DNA of 5,972 bases from JBBREP01 sp036501845 (lineage in GTDB: Bacteria > Actinomycetota > Acidimicrobiia > IMCC26256 > PALSA-610). Positions within the stretch are counted from its first letter, which is position 1; each line of letters opens with the position of its first letter. The stretch covers positions 1-5,972 of the forward strand of contig DASXZO010000097.1 of the NCBI GenBank assembly GCA_036501845.1, read 5' to 3'. Below the pieces are notes generated by a model. The model was not told the origin of the DNA. It saw only the letters and a program-made list of their open reading frames with translations, and did no database searches. This document shows positions 1 to 5,686 of the stretch, piece after piece. A program made the translations under genes and the position numbers.

Positions 1-19
1 GACTTCGATAATCGAAGTC
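1..19. repeat. Perfect 19-bp inverted repeat (9-bp arms, 1-nt centre)
   Basis: The arms GACTTCGAT (1-9) and ATCGAAGTC (11-19) are exact reverse complements around a single A at position 10. This is seen directly. It lies 16 nt beyond the stop codon of the leftward SDR gene, at the very edge of the window. The 1-nt centre and near-perfect dyad fit a dimeric repressor operator for a gene off the left edge. Read as RNA, it could instead form a 7-bp stem with a 5-nt AT-rich loop and end the leftward operon. No T-run follows on the plus strand, and the minus-strand downstream side is outside the window, so the two readings cannot be separated here. Confidence 0.55.
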
Positions 20-35
20 AAACGACGCACGGGTG

Positions 36-857
36 TTAGGCGCGGCGTAGGCCTTCGGGGCGGTTCACGAAGGTGCGGCGGGCATCGTCCCACCACCATC
101 CGCCGGCCACGCCGGTGCCCCCGTCGGTGTTCACCACCGCACCGGTCACGAAACGGAACTGATCCGACGCGAGCGCCACGATCACGTCGGCCTGGTCGTC
201 GGGCGTGCCAGGACGGCCCACTGGTGCCCACCACGACCAGCGCGGATCGCGCTGGTCTTCTTCGTCGTACACGACCTGGCCGGTGTTGGTGATGTCGGGC
301 GCGATGCCCACGAAGCGCACACCCTTGCGGCCGTAGGCCGCGGCCATCGACGCGGTGAAGTGGTTCAGCGCGGCCTTGGCCGACGCGTACACCGGGTCGG
401 GCGGGTAGGCGCGCACGCCTTCGATCGACGACACGTTCACCACCACGCCATTGCCGCGCTCGAGCATGTTCGGCAGCAGTGCGCGCGTCACGAGGAACAC
501 GTGGCGCAGGTTGACTGCGAACAGATCGTCCCAGTGTTCGGGCTCCGACAGGTGGAACGGGAGTACGCGCAACCAGTGGCCGGCGTTGTTGACCAGCACG
601 TCGACGCGCCCGAGCGCGTCGAGCACCACGGATGCCATCGCGGTCACGGCGTGCGCGTCAGTGACGTCGGTGTGATGGGCAGTGGCGAGCTCGCCGATCG
701 ACGCCGCGACTTCGGCCGCGCCGTCGGCGTTCACGTCGACGACTGCGACGCGCGCACCCTGAGCTGCGAAGGCGCGACTGGTCGCAGCTCCGATGCCACT
801 CGCACCGCCGGTGACCACCACCACTCGGCCGTCGAACCATCCCGAAGCCGAGCTCAT
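36..857 (-). CDS. Classical SDR-family NAD(H)-dependent oxidoreductase (273 aa)
   Basis: This is a cytoplasmic short-chain dehydrogenase/reductase of the classical type, expected to oxidise a hydroxyl or reduce a keto group with a nicotinamide cofactor. The substrate is not known. Visible motifs are the glycine-rich TGGASGIG (16-23), Asp41 at the end of the second strand (favours NAD over NADP), the adenine-site Asp64-Val, NNAG (90-93), Asn116, Ser144 and the YASAK box with Tyr157 and Lys161. Together these give the complete Asn-Ser-Tyr-Lys tetrad. The C-terminus is longer than average, with a GGTGVAGGWWWDD stretch after the last strand that probably lines the substrate pocket. The ATG at 857-855 was chosen because it overlaps the TGA of the upstream SDR as ATGA and is preceded by AAAGGA nine bases upstream. 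The open frame continues upstream as a shadow of the neighbouring gene and is not part of this protein. It is the last gene of the leftward operon. Confidence 0.93.
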   Translation of the reverse strand: MSSASGWFDGRVVVVTGGASGIGAATSRAFAAQGARVAVVDVNADGAAEVAASIGELATAHHTDVTDAHAVTAMASVVLDALGRVDVLVNNAGHWLRVLPFHLSEPEHWDDLFAVNLRHVFLVTRALLPNMLERGNGVVVNVSSIEGVRAYPPDPVYASAKAALNHFTASMAAAYGRKGVRFVGIAPDITNTGQVVYDEEDQRDPRWSWWAPVGRPGTPDDQADVIVALASDQFRFVTGAVVNTDGGTGVAGGWWWDDARRTFVNRPEGLRRA

Positions 858-1624
858 GGTGCCGAATCCTTTGTGCGTGCCGCGTGGCGTTCGCGCGCAG
901 TCTCGATCGCGCCGAACGAGTCGATCGGGCTGTGGAGGCGCAGGCCGCCGTCGACGGCGATCGACTCGCCGGTGACCCAGTCGAGCTGATGCAGCGCGAG
1001 CGCGGCGCGCGCCACGTCGTGCGCCGCGCCGATACCGCCGAGCGGTGTGCGATCGGACACCGCGTCGATCCAGCCGGGGATGCGCGCCGCGCCACCGAGC
1101 ATCGGCGTGTCGGTCACACCCGGTGCGATCGCGTTCACCCGGATGCCGTAGCGACCCCACTCGCTGGCCGCAACCTTCACGAGCATGTCCACTGCGGCCT
1201 TCGACGCGCAGTACGGACCCATGCCTCGATCGGAGAGTCGCGCGCTGATGCTCGAGAAGGCCACGAGCGAACCGGCCAACTCGTGCTCTACGAGCGCGCG
1301 GGCCGCGGCGCGCAGCACCAGCCATGTGCCGATGACGTTCACGCCGAAGAGGTGGTTCCAGTCGGCAGGGTCGACGTCGAGCAGTGGCGTGGCCCCGCCG
1401 CCGATCGCCGCGCACGTGGTGACCACGGTGGGTACGCCGTAGGCAGCAACCGTCTGCGCAAGTGCGCGGTCGACGGCCGCCGCGTCGCTCACGTCGCATT
1501 CGATGTCGGCGCCCGTCGCCACGTCCCACGCGACGGTGGTGACGCCGCAGTCGCGGAGCAGTGCAACCAACTCCGCGCCCATACCCGACGCGCCTCCGGT
1601 GACCACGGCGACCCGATCGTCCAT
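854..1624 (-). CDS. Classical SDR-family oxidoreductase with altered NNAG motif (256 aa)
   Basis: This is a short-chain dehydrogenase/reductase predicted to be a soluble NAD(H)-dependent alcohol/ketone oxidoreductase. The substrate is unknown. Seen: TGGASGMG (9-16), Asp34 after strand two (NAD-type), Asp44-Val, Asn96, Ser125 and the YCASK box with Tyr138 and Lys142, so the catalytic tetrad is intact. The NNAG motif that normally follows strand four reads TCAA (70-73), which is unusual. The region before it is compact, so the N-terminal half is shorter than in its neighbour. The start is uncertain. ATG at 1624 begins right before the first strand, as SDRs usually do, but the GGAG before it abuts the ATG with no spacer. 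GTG at 1630 and GTG at 1708 (which would add 28 residues and overlap the previous gene) are alternatives. The 3' end overlaps the next SDR by four bases. The two SDRs differ clearly in sequence and are not a recent duplication. Confidence 0.9.
   Translation of the reverse strand: MDDRVAVVTGGASGMGAELVALLRDCGVTTVAWDVATGADIECDVSDAAAVDRALAQTVAAYGVPTVVTTCAAIGGGATPLLDVDPADWNHLFGVNVIGTWLVLRAAARALVEHELAGSLVAFSSISARLSDRGMGPYCASKAAVDMLVKVAASEWGRYGIRVNAIAPGVTDTPMLGGAARIPGWIDAVSDRTPLGGIGAAHDVARAALALHQLDWVTGESIAVDGGLRLHSPIDSFGAIETARERHAARTKDSAP
867..872 (-). promoter_or_regulatory. Ribosome binding site for the downstream SDR
   Basis: AAAGGA on the minus strand, nine bases before the ATG at 857. It is embedded in the last codons of the upstream SDR, so ribosomes finishing that gene can restart here. 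It fixes the start of the 273-aa SDR. Confidence 0.7.
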
Positions 1625-1658
1625 CTCCACGGGACGCGGAATGTAGTGCTCGCCGCCG

Positions 1659-2096
1659 TCAGTCGACGCGGGTGACGAGCGAGACGTCGCGTTCTTCGGC
1701 TGCGCCACCGGGCCGTCCGTACCACCACGCGTGGCGGATCTGACCGGGCTCAGGCATCGACACGACCACCTTCATCGGGAACGGTTCGCTGCCGCCGCCT
1801 ACCTCGAACGTGCCCGGTTCGGTCTCGCGCAACACCGCCACCGTCGACGCGTGCGGGTGGCCGATCACCATCACCGTGCCGCCGCCGTGGGTGCGCGCCA
1901 GCATCGTGTGCTCCACGTGACCGCGCACGTTGTCGGGATGCGCCGGGTTCAACACTTCGTAGTCGAGCGTCACCCCGGAACCGCCGGGTAGCGGAGCGAC
2001 GACGATGCGGGCCGCGCCCCGAAACTCGGTTCCGGCCACCTCGTCGATGCCCAGGTACAGCCCAGGATTGGCCAGCAGGTCGTCCACAATCGTCAT
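1659..2096 (-). CDS. Small beta-rich hypothetical protein (145 aa), possibly calycin/lipocalin-like
   Basis: I do not recognise a named family with confidence. The product is soluble, with no signal peptide or membrane segment and no cysteine. It begins with a short helix-like segment (MTIVDDLLANPG). Alternating strand-like stretches follow, around residues 29-36, 42-48, 61-67, 73-78, 84-89, 107-114 and 119-125. The end reads HAWWYGRPGG...RDVSLVTRVD. A run of short strands ending in a W-Y-G and a D-V-x-L-x-R strand resembles small ligand-binding beta-barrels (calycin/nitrobindin-like or DUF1579-like). This is inference from pattern only. The ATG at 2096 lacks a good Shine-Dalgarno; upstream in-frame GTG codons exist but lie in the divergent promoter region. 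It is the first gene of the leftward cluster, 34 nt before the SDR pair, so it may bind or handle the same substrate. Confidence 0.75.
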   Translation of the reverse strand: MTIVDDLLANPGLYLGIDEVAGTEFRGAARIVVAPLPGGSGVTLDYEVLNPAHPDNVRGHVEHTMLARTHGGGTVMVIGHPHASTVAVLRETEPGTFEVGGGSEPFPMKVVVSMPEPGQIRHAWWYGRPGGAAEERDVSLVTRVD

Positions 2097-2144
2097 GAAC
2101 GCGACGCTACGCGCCCCGTTGTTGTTCGCAGCGGCCACATACGT

Positions 2145-2154
2145 CACTGCAGTG
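2145..2154. repeat. 10-bp palindrome in divergent promoter region
   Basis: CACTGCAGTG is its own reverse complement and sits near the middle of the divergent intergenic region. It is a possible regulator half-site or operator core shared by both clusters. It is short enough to arise by chance. Confidence 0.3.
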
Positions 2155-2214
2155 TCCACGAGGCGTGGTCGCGGGCGCACATCCTCGGTATTGTCCGGTG
2201 GGCAAGGGCGGGTC

Positions 2215-2227
2215 GGAGTTCGGGGAG
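2215..2227 (+). promoter_or_regulatory. Ribosome binding site for the secreted protein gene
   Basis: Two purine-rich candidates precede the ATG at 2230: GGAG at 2215-2218 (11-nt spacing) and GGGGAG at 2222-2227 (2-nt spacing). Neither has ideal spacing, but together they support this ATG, which also places an Arg-rich n-region just before the hydrophobic signal core. Confidence 0.45.
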
Positions 2228-2229
2228 CG

Positions 2230-4158
2230 ATGCAGGGGCGGCGGGCGCGCGCACTTGGGGCGGCACGAGCGTCGCGCCGTCGCGCCCGGGTGCGGGTGGT
2301 GGCCCTCACGCTGGCGGGCGCACTCGTCGCGATGTTCGTGGCCGAGTTGTCGCCGGCCGACGCCACGGCTCGCACCTCACCTCTCGCCGCGACGACGACC
2401 ACCCGCAAGGCGACCACGACCACCACGACCAAGCCGACGACCACCACCACGCGTAAGGCCACCACGACCACCACGACCAAACCGGCGACGACGACCACCA
2501 CCACGACCGTGCCGCCGCCGCCACCCGCTGCTGCGCAACCCGGGGTCCGCGCGTCGTTCGCAGCCAAGGCGCTGCTCACGAACCCGCAGGTGATGGGCGG
2601 CCAGATCGTCCTCGAATGGTCACAGATCGAGCCGAGCATGGGCGTGTTCTGCTGGGACAACCCGCGCACGTCGGCCACCGTGGGTTGCGGCACGAAGAAG
2701 GCCGATGCGGCACGCGGGCTCGACGCGCAACTCGCGTACTACAAGCAGATCGGCAAAGAGGCCACTGTGCAGGTGAACTCGTCGCAGAAGCCCGCGTGGA
2801 TGTACGCCAAGGGCAGCGGCGTGGAGAAGTGCGGCATGTTCCGCGTGCCGCAAGGCACCGGCAGCGTCTCCTACGACGTCCCGATGTATTGGAACGCGAA
2901 CGGCACGCTGAACCAGAAGTACTTCACGATGATGTCCACGATGCTCACGTCGTTCGCCAAGGCGATCAGCGCGTCGCCGAGCGTGTCGGTGGTGTCGGGC
3001 GTGCGCGCGTCGCCGAACCTTGTTGGCACCGAGTTCCGAGCGGCTGCGGGTGGCAACATCAAATACAGCAAACCGAAGTGCTCGGCCCAGAGCGCGTGGA
3101 AAGCCACGATCGGCGCGGCGGCCTACGCCGACGTGATGCAGCTCAACTACACCGTGCTCGAGCAAGCAGGTATTCGGCCGATCCTGCGCGAGGGCGCGTT
3201 CACGAACCTGGGCGCGTCGAACCTCGACCCCACGAAGTATCTCGAGGCGATGCCGGGCACGATCCAACCCTGGTACTTCGCAACCTCGTCGAACCCCGAC
3301 GTCATGACCGAGGCGAAGGACCCCTTCGACTACGCGTGGGCGCGCACCGGGCTGGCGATCGCCTACGACGAGGTCGTGTGGTCGTCGAACGTGTTCAACA
3401 ACCCCGTGTCGTGGAACTACTGGAACGTGCTGATGAACCTCGACCGGGGCACGTCGTACATCGCCGAGTTCGGAACCGACGTCGCAACATCGCAGAAGAA
3501 TCCCGAGTACGCCGCTGCGTTCGACTTCGGCAACACCTACGCCGGCTACAACACGCCGAGCGGCGCGAGCGTGTCGCCGGGGGCATGGATCGCTTTCGCG
3601 CCGAACCCGGGGGAGATCGCCACCGCACCCACCCGCTCGCTCACGAACGGCGACCTGAGCATGTTCATGTCGGAGGACGCCACCGACGGCTCGGTGGAGC
3701 GCGACTCGCTCGGCACGGTCACCGGCCACTGCGCCTACGACGCCACGAACAACGTGTGCGCGGGGGTGAACATGATCGGCTCGCCACTACAGCGGTTCGG
3801 TCGCTGGGCGCGTGAGACGAACTTGCCCGATTCGCCGTCGCTGCTCGTGAACCTCGACGACACCTTCAAGGCGTCGTTGCCCACCGACGGCGACGTCGAG
3901 GCCTATGTGACCTACCTCGACTGCGGCGGCGGCAGCTGGACGCTCGACTGGGGTGGCGGTTCGTCGGATCCGGTCACCACCGGCGGTAGCGCCGATTGCT
4001 CGAGCTCCGCCGACCAGTGGGTGACCGCAGGCCCGATCGACGTTCCCGTTGCCGACATCACGCGCACCGTGAACGGTGCCGACGACTTCGGGCTCACGAG
4101 CTCGGGCGGCAACGTGATCTTCCACATGCTCGAAGTGCGGCGGGCACCGACTCCGTAG
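2230..4158 (+). CDS. Secreted/anchored glycoside-hydrolase-like protein with Thr-rich linker (642 aa)
   Basis: This is an exported protein of unproven activity. Residues 1-22 are Arg-rich, and 23-40 form a hydrophobic core. Two A-x-A sites (43-45 and 45-47) could be signal peptidase sites; otherwise the core is a membrane anchor. Residues 55-99 are a low-complexity Thr linker with two 16-residue repeats ending in Val-Pro5, likely extended and possibly O-glycosylated. From about 106 to 470 the sequence looks like a (beta/alpha)8 glycosidase. The stretch EWSQIEPSMGVFCWD (129-143) matches the 'W..iEP..G.fdw' pattern of clan-A enzymes after strand one. Aromatic-rich strand ends follow, and Glu268 (GTEFR) and Glu413 (YIAEFGTD) are candidate catalytic acids, 145 residues apart. 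Residues 520-640 form a C-terminal beta-sandwich-like domain (YVTYLDCGGGSWTLDW). Eight cysteines (141, 153, 201, 284, 501, 510, 565, 590) suggest disulfides. The substrate is unknown. It is first in a rightward cluster, 18 nt before a sulfotransferase. The open frame extends upstream to about 2005, but that part is antisense to the neighbouring gene. Confidence 0.85.
   Translation: MQGRRARALGAARASRRRARVRVVALTLAGALVAMFVAELSPADATARTSPLAATTTTRKATTTTTTKPTTTTTRKATTTTTTKPATTTTTTTVPPPPPAAAQPGVRASFAAKALLTNPQVMGGQIVLEWSQIEPSMGVFCWDNPRTSATVGCGTKKADAARGLDAQLAYYKQIGKEATVQVNSSQKPAWMYAKGSGVEKCGMFRVPQGTGSVSYDVPMYWNANGTLNQKYFTMMSTMLTSFAKAISASPSVSVVSGVRASPNLVGTEFRAAAGGNIKYSKPKCSAQSAWKATIGAAAYADVMQLNYTVLEQAGIRPILREGAFTNLGASNLDPTKYLEAMPGTIQPWYFATSSNPDVMTEAKDPFDYAWARTGLAIAYDEVVWSSNVFNNPVSWNYWNVLMNLDRGTSYIAEFGTDVATSQKNPEYAAAFDFGNTYAGYNTPSGASVSPGAWIAFAPNPGEIATAPTRSLTNGDLSMFMSEDATDGSVERDSLGTVTGHCAYDATNNVCAGVNMIGSPLQRFGRWARETNLPDSPSLLVNLDDTFKASLPTDGDVEAYVTYLDCGGGSWTLDWGGGSSDPVTTGGSADCSSSADQWVTAGPIDVPVADITRTVNGADDFGLTSSGGNVIFHMLEVRRAPTP
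2404..2499 (+). repeat. Two 48-nt tandem units encoding the Thr-rich linker
   Basis: Two adjacent in-frame 48-nt units encode 16 residues each, beginning RKATTTTTTKP (residues 59-74 and 75-90 of the secreted protein). The DNA differs at scattered, mostly third-codon positions (for example CGC/CGT, GCG/GCC, AAG/AAA), so the protein pattern is better kept than the DNA. More ACC/ACG codons lie on both sides. On the opposite strand this composition gives a Val/Trp-rich shadow frame. Confidence 0.85.
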
Positions 4159-4176
4159 TTCTCGTAGCTTTCGGCT

Positions 4177-5124
4177 GTGGTCGTTGCGCCGGCGGTTCGC
4201 TATGTCACCGACTTCCACGACAGCGCTCGCTGGGACGGGTTCGAGTTCCGCGCCGACGACATCATCATCAGCACGCCCGCGAAGTGCGGCACCACATGGC
4301 TGCAGACGATCTGCGCGCTGTTGGTGTTCCAGACCGTGGAGCTCGACCGACCGCTGAGCCTGATCTCGCCGTGGCTCGAGATGCTCACACGGCCGCGCTC
4401 CGAGGTCATCGCAGATCTCGATGCGGAGCGGCACCGGCGCTTCATCAAGTCGCATACGCCGCTCGACGGCTTGCCGTTCGACGATCGCGTCACCTACATC
4501 ACCGTCGCGCGCGATCCACGTGACGTCGCGGTGTCGATCGCGAACCACGACGACAACTTCGACGACGACGCCTTCGAGCGGGCCCGAGCGCGCACGCTCG
4601 GTGGGGCGCCCGGTGATGGCGATGGGGGAGCGCCTTATGTCGAGCCCGTTACCGCGCCGGCGCCACGGCTCGATGCGCGTGGTCGGTTCTGGGAATGGAT
4701 CGACGACCCTGCCCCGCCGCCGACGGCGAGTTCGTCGTTCGTGCGGATGCTGCATCACCTGCAGACGTTCTGGGCCGCTCGCGCACGGCCCAACGTCGTG
4801 CTGCTGCACTACGCCGACCTGCTCGGCGATCTCGACGGCTCGATGCGAGCGCTCGCGGCGCGCCTCGAGATCGCCGTCGACGAGTCGCGCTGGCCCGTGC
4901 TCGTGGAGGCCGCGACGTTCTCGGCCATGCGCGGCCGAGCCGAACAACTCGCGCCGAATATTGACGCAGGCTTTTGGCGCAATCCCACCGAGTTCTTCCA
5001 CCGCGGCACGAACGGTCAGTGGCGCTCACTGCTCGACGACCACGACCTCGTCCGCTACCGCGCGCGCGTCGATGCGCTGATTCCGCCCGAAGTCGCCGCA
5101 TGGATTCACCACGGCGATTGGTAA
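4177..5124 (+). CDS. PAPS-dependent sulfotransferase family protein (315 aa)
   Basis: This is a member of the cytosolic-type sulfotransferase family, predicted to transfer a sulfuryl group from 3'-phosphoadenosine-5'-phosphosulfate to an acceptor hydroxyl or amine. The 5'-phosphosulfate loop PAKCGTTWLQ (34-43) carries Lys36. KSH at 91-93 supplies the likely catalytic base His93. VARDPRDVAVS (110-120) is the 3'-phosphate site with Arg112 and Ser120. RGTNGQWR (276-283) is the C-terminal G-x-x-G-x-W cofactor loop. The family's core elements are therefore all present and the length is typical. Residues 124-165 are a Gly/Asp/Pro-rich insert, probably a flexible loop near the acceptor site. There is no signal peptide, so it acts in the cytoplasm. 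The start is GTG 4177: an in-frame TAG at 4165 rules out anything earlier, and no ATG lies between. There is no clear Shine-Dalgarno, so translation may depend on coupling to the gene 18 nt upstream. The acceptor cannot be told from sequence. Confidence 0.93.
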   Translation: MVVAPAVRYVTDFHDSARWDGFEFRADDIIISTPAKCGTTWLQTICALLVFQTVELDRPLSLISPWLEMLTRPRSEVIADLDAERHRRFIKSHTPLDGLPFDDRVTYITVARDPRDVAVSIANHDDNFDDDAFERARARTLGGAPGDGDGGAPYVEPVTAPAPRLDARGRFWEWIDDPAPPPTASSSFVRMLHHLQTFWAARARPNVVLLHYADLLGDLDGSMRALAARLEIAVDESRWPVLVEAATFSAMRGRAEQLAPNIDAGFWRNPTEFFHRGTNGQWRSLLDDHDLVRYRARVDALIPPEVAAWIHHGDW

Positions 5125-5129
5125 AGGAG
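5123..5129 (+). promoter_or_regulatory. Strong ribosome binding site for the DinB-like gene
   Basis: AAAGGAG overlaps the TAA stop of the sulfotransferase and sits seven bases before the ATG at 5137. It is the best Shine-Dalgarno on the plus strand of this window and fixes the start of the downstream gene. Confidence 0.85.
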
Positions 5130-5136
5130 CTGAACA

Positions 5137-5655
5137 ATGGTTGGTGACATGATCGATCCGCGGCGCAGTGAGCCCGCGTTCCTGCTCGACGAGCGCACGA
5201 TGCTCGAGGAATGGCTCGAGTTCCACCGCCTCACGCTGACGCTCAAGTGCGAGGGGCTCGACGACGCGGCGCGCAAGCAGCGACCGGTGCCCACGTCGTT
5301 GATGTCGCTCCACGGGCTCGTGCGCCACATGGCCGAAGTCGAGCGCAACTGGTTCCAGCGCACGCTCGCCGAGGATGCCGGTGCGCACCCGATCTGGTTC
5401 AGCGACGAGAACGAGGACGGCGACATGGTGCCGCTCGACGACGCGAGTTGGCACGCCGACCTCGCGGTGTGGCAGCAGGAGTGCGAGACGAGTCGGCGCA
5501 TCGCGGCCGAGCACTCACTCGACGACACCGGAATGCGTCGCGGCGAGCCGTGCGCGCTGCGCTGGATCTACGTGCACATGATCGAGGAGTACGCGCGCCA
5601 CAACGGCCACGCCGACCTCATCCGCGAGATGATCGACGGGGCCGTCGGCTGGTGA
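5137..5655 (+). CDS. DinB/DUF664 family protein, putative metal-dependent (172 aa)
   Basis: This is a four-helix-bundle protein of the DinB-like superfamily, DUF664 type. The family is common in actinobacteria; some related members are mycothiol- or bacillithiol-dependent transferases, and many have no known reaction. The family signature is seen as an ERTMLEEWLEFHRLTL start (19-34), KCEGLDD (37-43), a helix with LVRHMAEVERNWF (61-73), and the terminal HMIEEYARHNGHADLIRE (147-164). Likely metal ligands are His64, Glu151 and His155, a pattern like the His...Glu-x3-His site of mycothiol-dependent maleylpyruvate isomerase. The length is normal and there is no signal peptide, so it is cytoplasmic. 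It starts 12 nt after the sulfotransferase stop with a strong ribosome binding site, so it is very probably co-transcribed. It ends 20 nt from the stop of a convergent gene. The reaction cannot be named. Confidence 0.92.
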   Translation: MVGDMIDPRRSEPAFLLDERTMLEEWLEFHRLTLTLKCEGLDDAARKQRPVPTSLMSLHGLVRHMAEVERNWFQRTLAEDAGAHPIWFSDENEDGDMVPLDDASWHADLAVWQQECETSRRIAAEHSLDDTGMRRGEPCALRWIYVHMIEEYARHNGHADLIREMIDGAVGW

Positions 5656-5686
5656 TCGATCGCGCGGCCGGTCGTTCAGCGACGGC
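5641..5686. terminator. Possible bidirectional hairpin at the convergent gene ends
   Basis: GCCGTC (5641-5646) pairs with GACGGC (5681-5686), and GCTG (5648-5651) with CAGC (5677-5680), giving a 10-bp stem with one bulged base. The stem spans the stop codons of both converging genes. The loop is about 25 nt and no T-run follows on either strand, so it is not a standard Rho-independent terminator. It is reported because of its position; GC content makes chance pairing likely. Confidence 0.22.

Larger units (their letters stand above)
2097..2229. promoter_or_regulatory. Divergent intergenic region between the two gene clusters
   Basis: This 133-nt region separates the leftward cluster (first ATG at 2096) from the rightward cluster (first ATG at 2230), so both promoters should lie here or just inside the flanking genes. 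I found no -35/-10 pair with acceptable spacing on either strand, which is common in high-GC actinobacteria. A 10-bp palindrome at 2145-2154 is the only dyad I noted. Confidence 0.5.

Noticed and set aside
858..1529. Upstream extension of the 273-aa SDR to a 497-aa protein
   Set aside because: The added part is Arg-rich low-information sequence lying inside the other SDR in a different frame. The ATG at 857 has a ribosome binding site and starts just before the first SDR strand.
884..1675. Plus-strand frame (263 codons) opposite the first SDR
   Set aside because: The minus-strand frame has the complete SDR motif set. The plus frame is His/Arg/Ala-rich without motifs.
2122..2150. TTGTTC with CACTGC downstream as a plus-strand promoter
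   Set aside because: The -10 candidate has no resemblance to the consensus, so the spacing alone is not enough to call it.
2005..2229. Upstream extension of the secreted protein to 717 aa
   Set aside because: It runs antisense through the start of the 145-aa gene and would bury the signal peptide. The ATG at 2230 places the signal at the N-terminus.
2404..2499. The two 48-nt units considered as a CRISPR-like array
   Set aside because: They are adjacent, contain no spacers, are in frame with the gene, and encode a linker.
2306..2524. Minus-strand frame rich in Trp, Val and Ser opposite the Thr linker
   Set aside because: It is the antisense reading of ACC/ACG repeats. The plus-strand frame has a signal peptide and a full downstream domain, so this one is a shadow.
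2097..2693. Upstream extension of the 145-aa protein to 344 aa, with a Val-rich stretch
   Set aside because: The extension is the antisense shadow of the Thr linker and crosses the divergent promoter region. The conserved-looking part starts at ATG 2096.
2620..3729. Long antisense frame (369 codons) opposite the secreted protein
   Set aside because: It is full of Arg, Val, His and Ala with no recognisable motif, as expected of antisense frames in GC-rich genes.
3787..5001. Long antisense frame (404 codons) opposite the sulfotransferase
   Set aside because: It has no domain or motif and runs across two well-supported plus-strand genes, so it is a GC-bias shadow.
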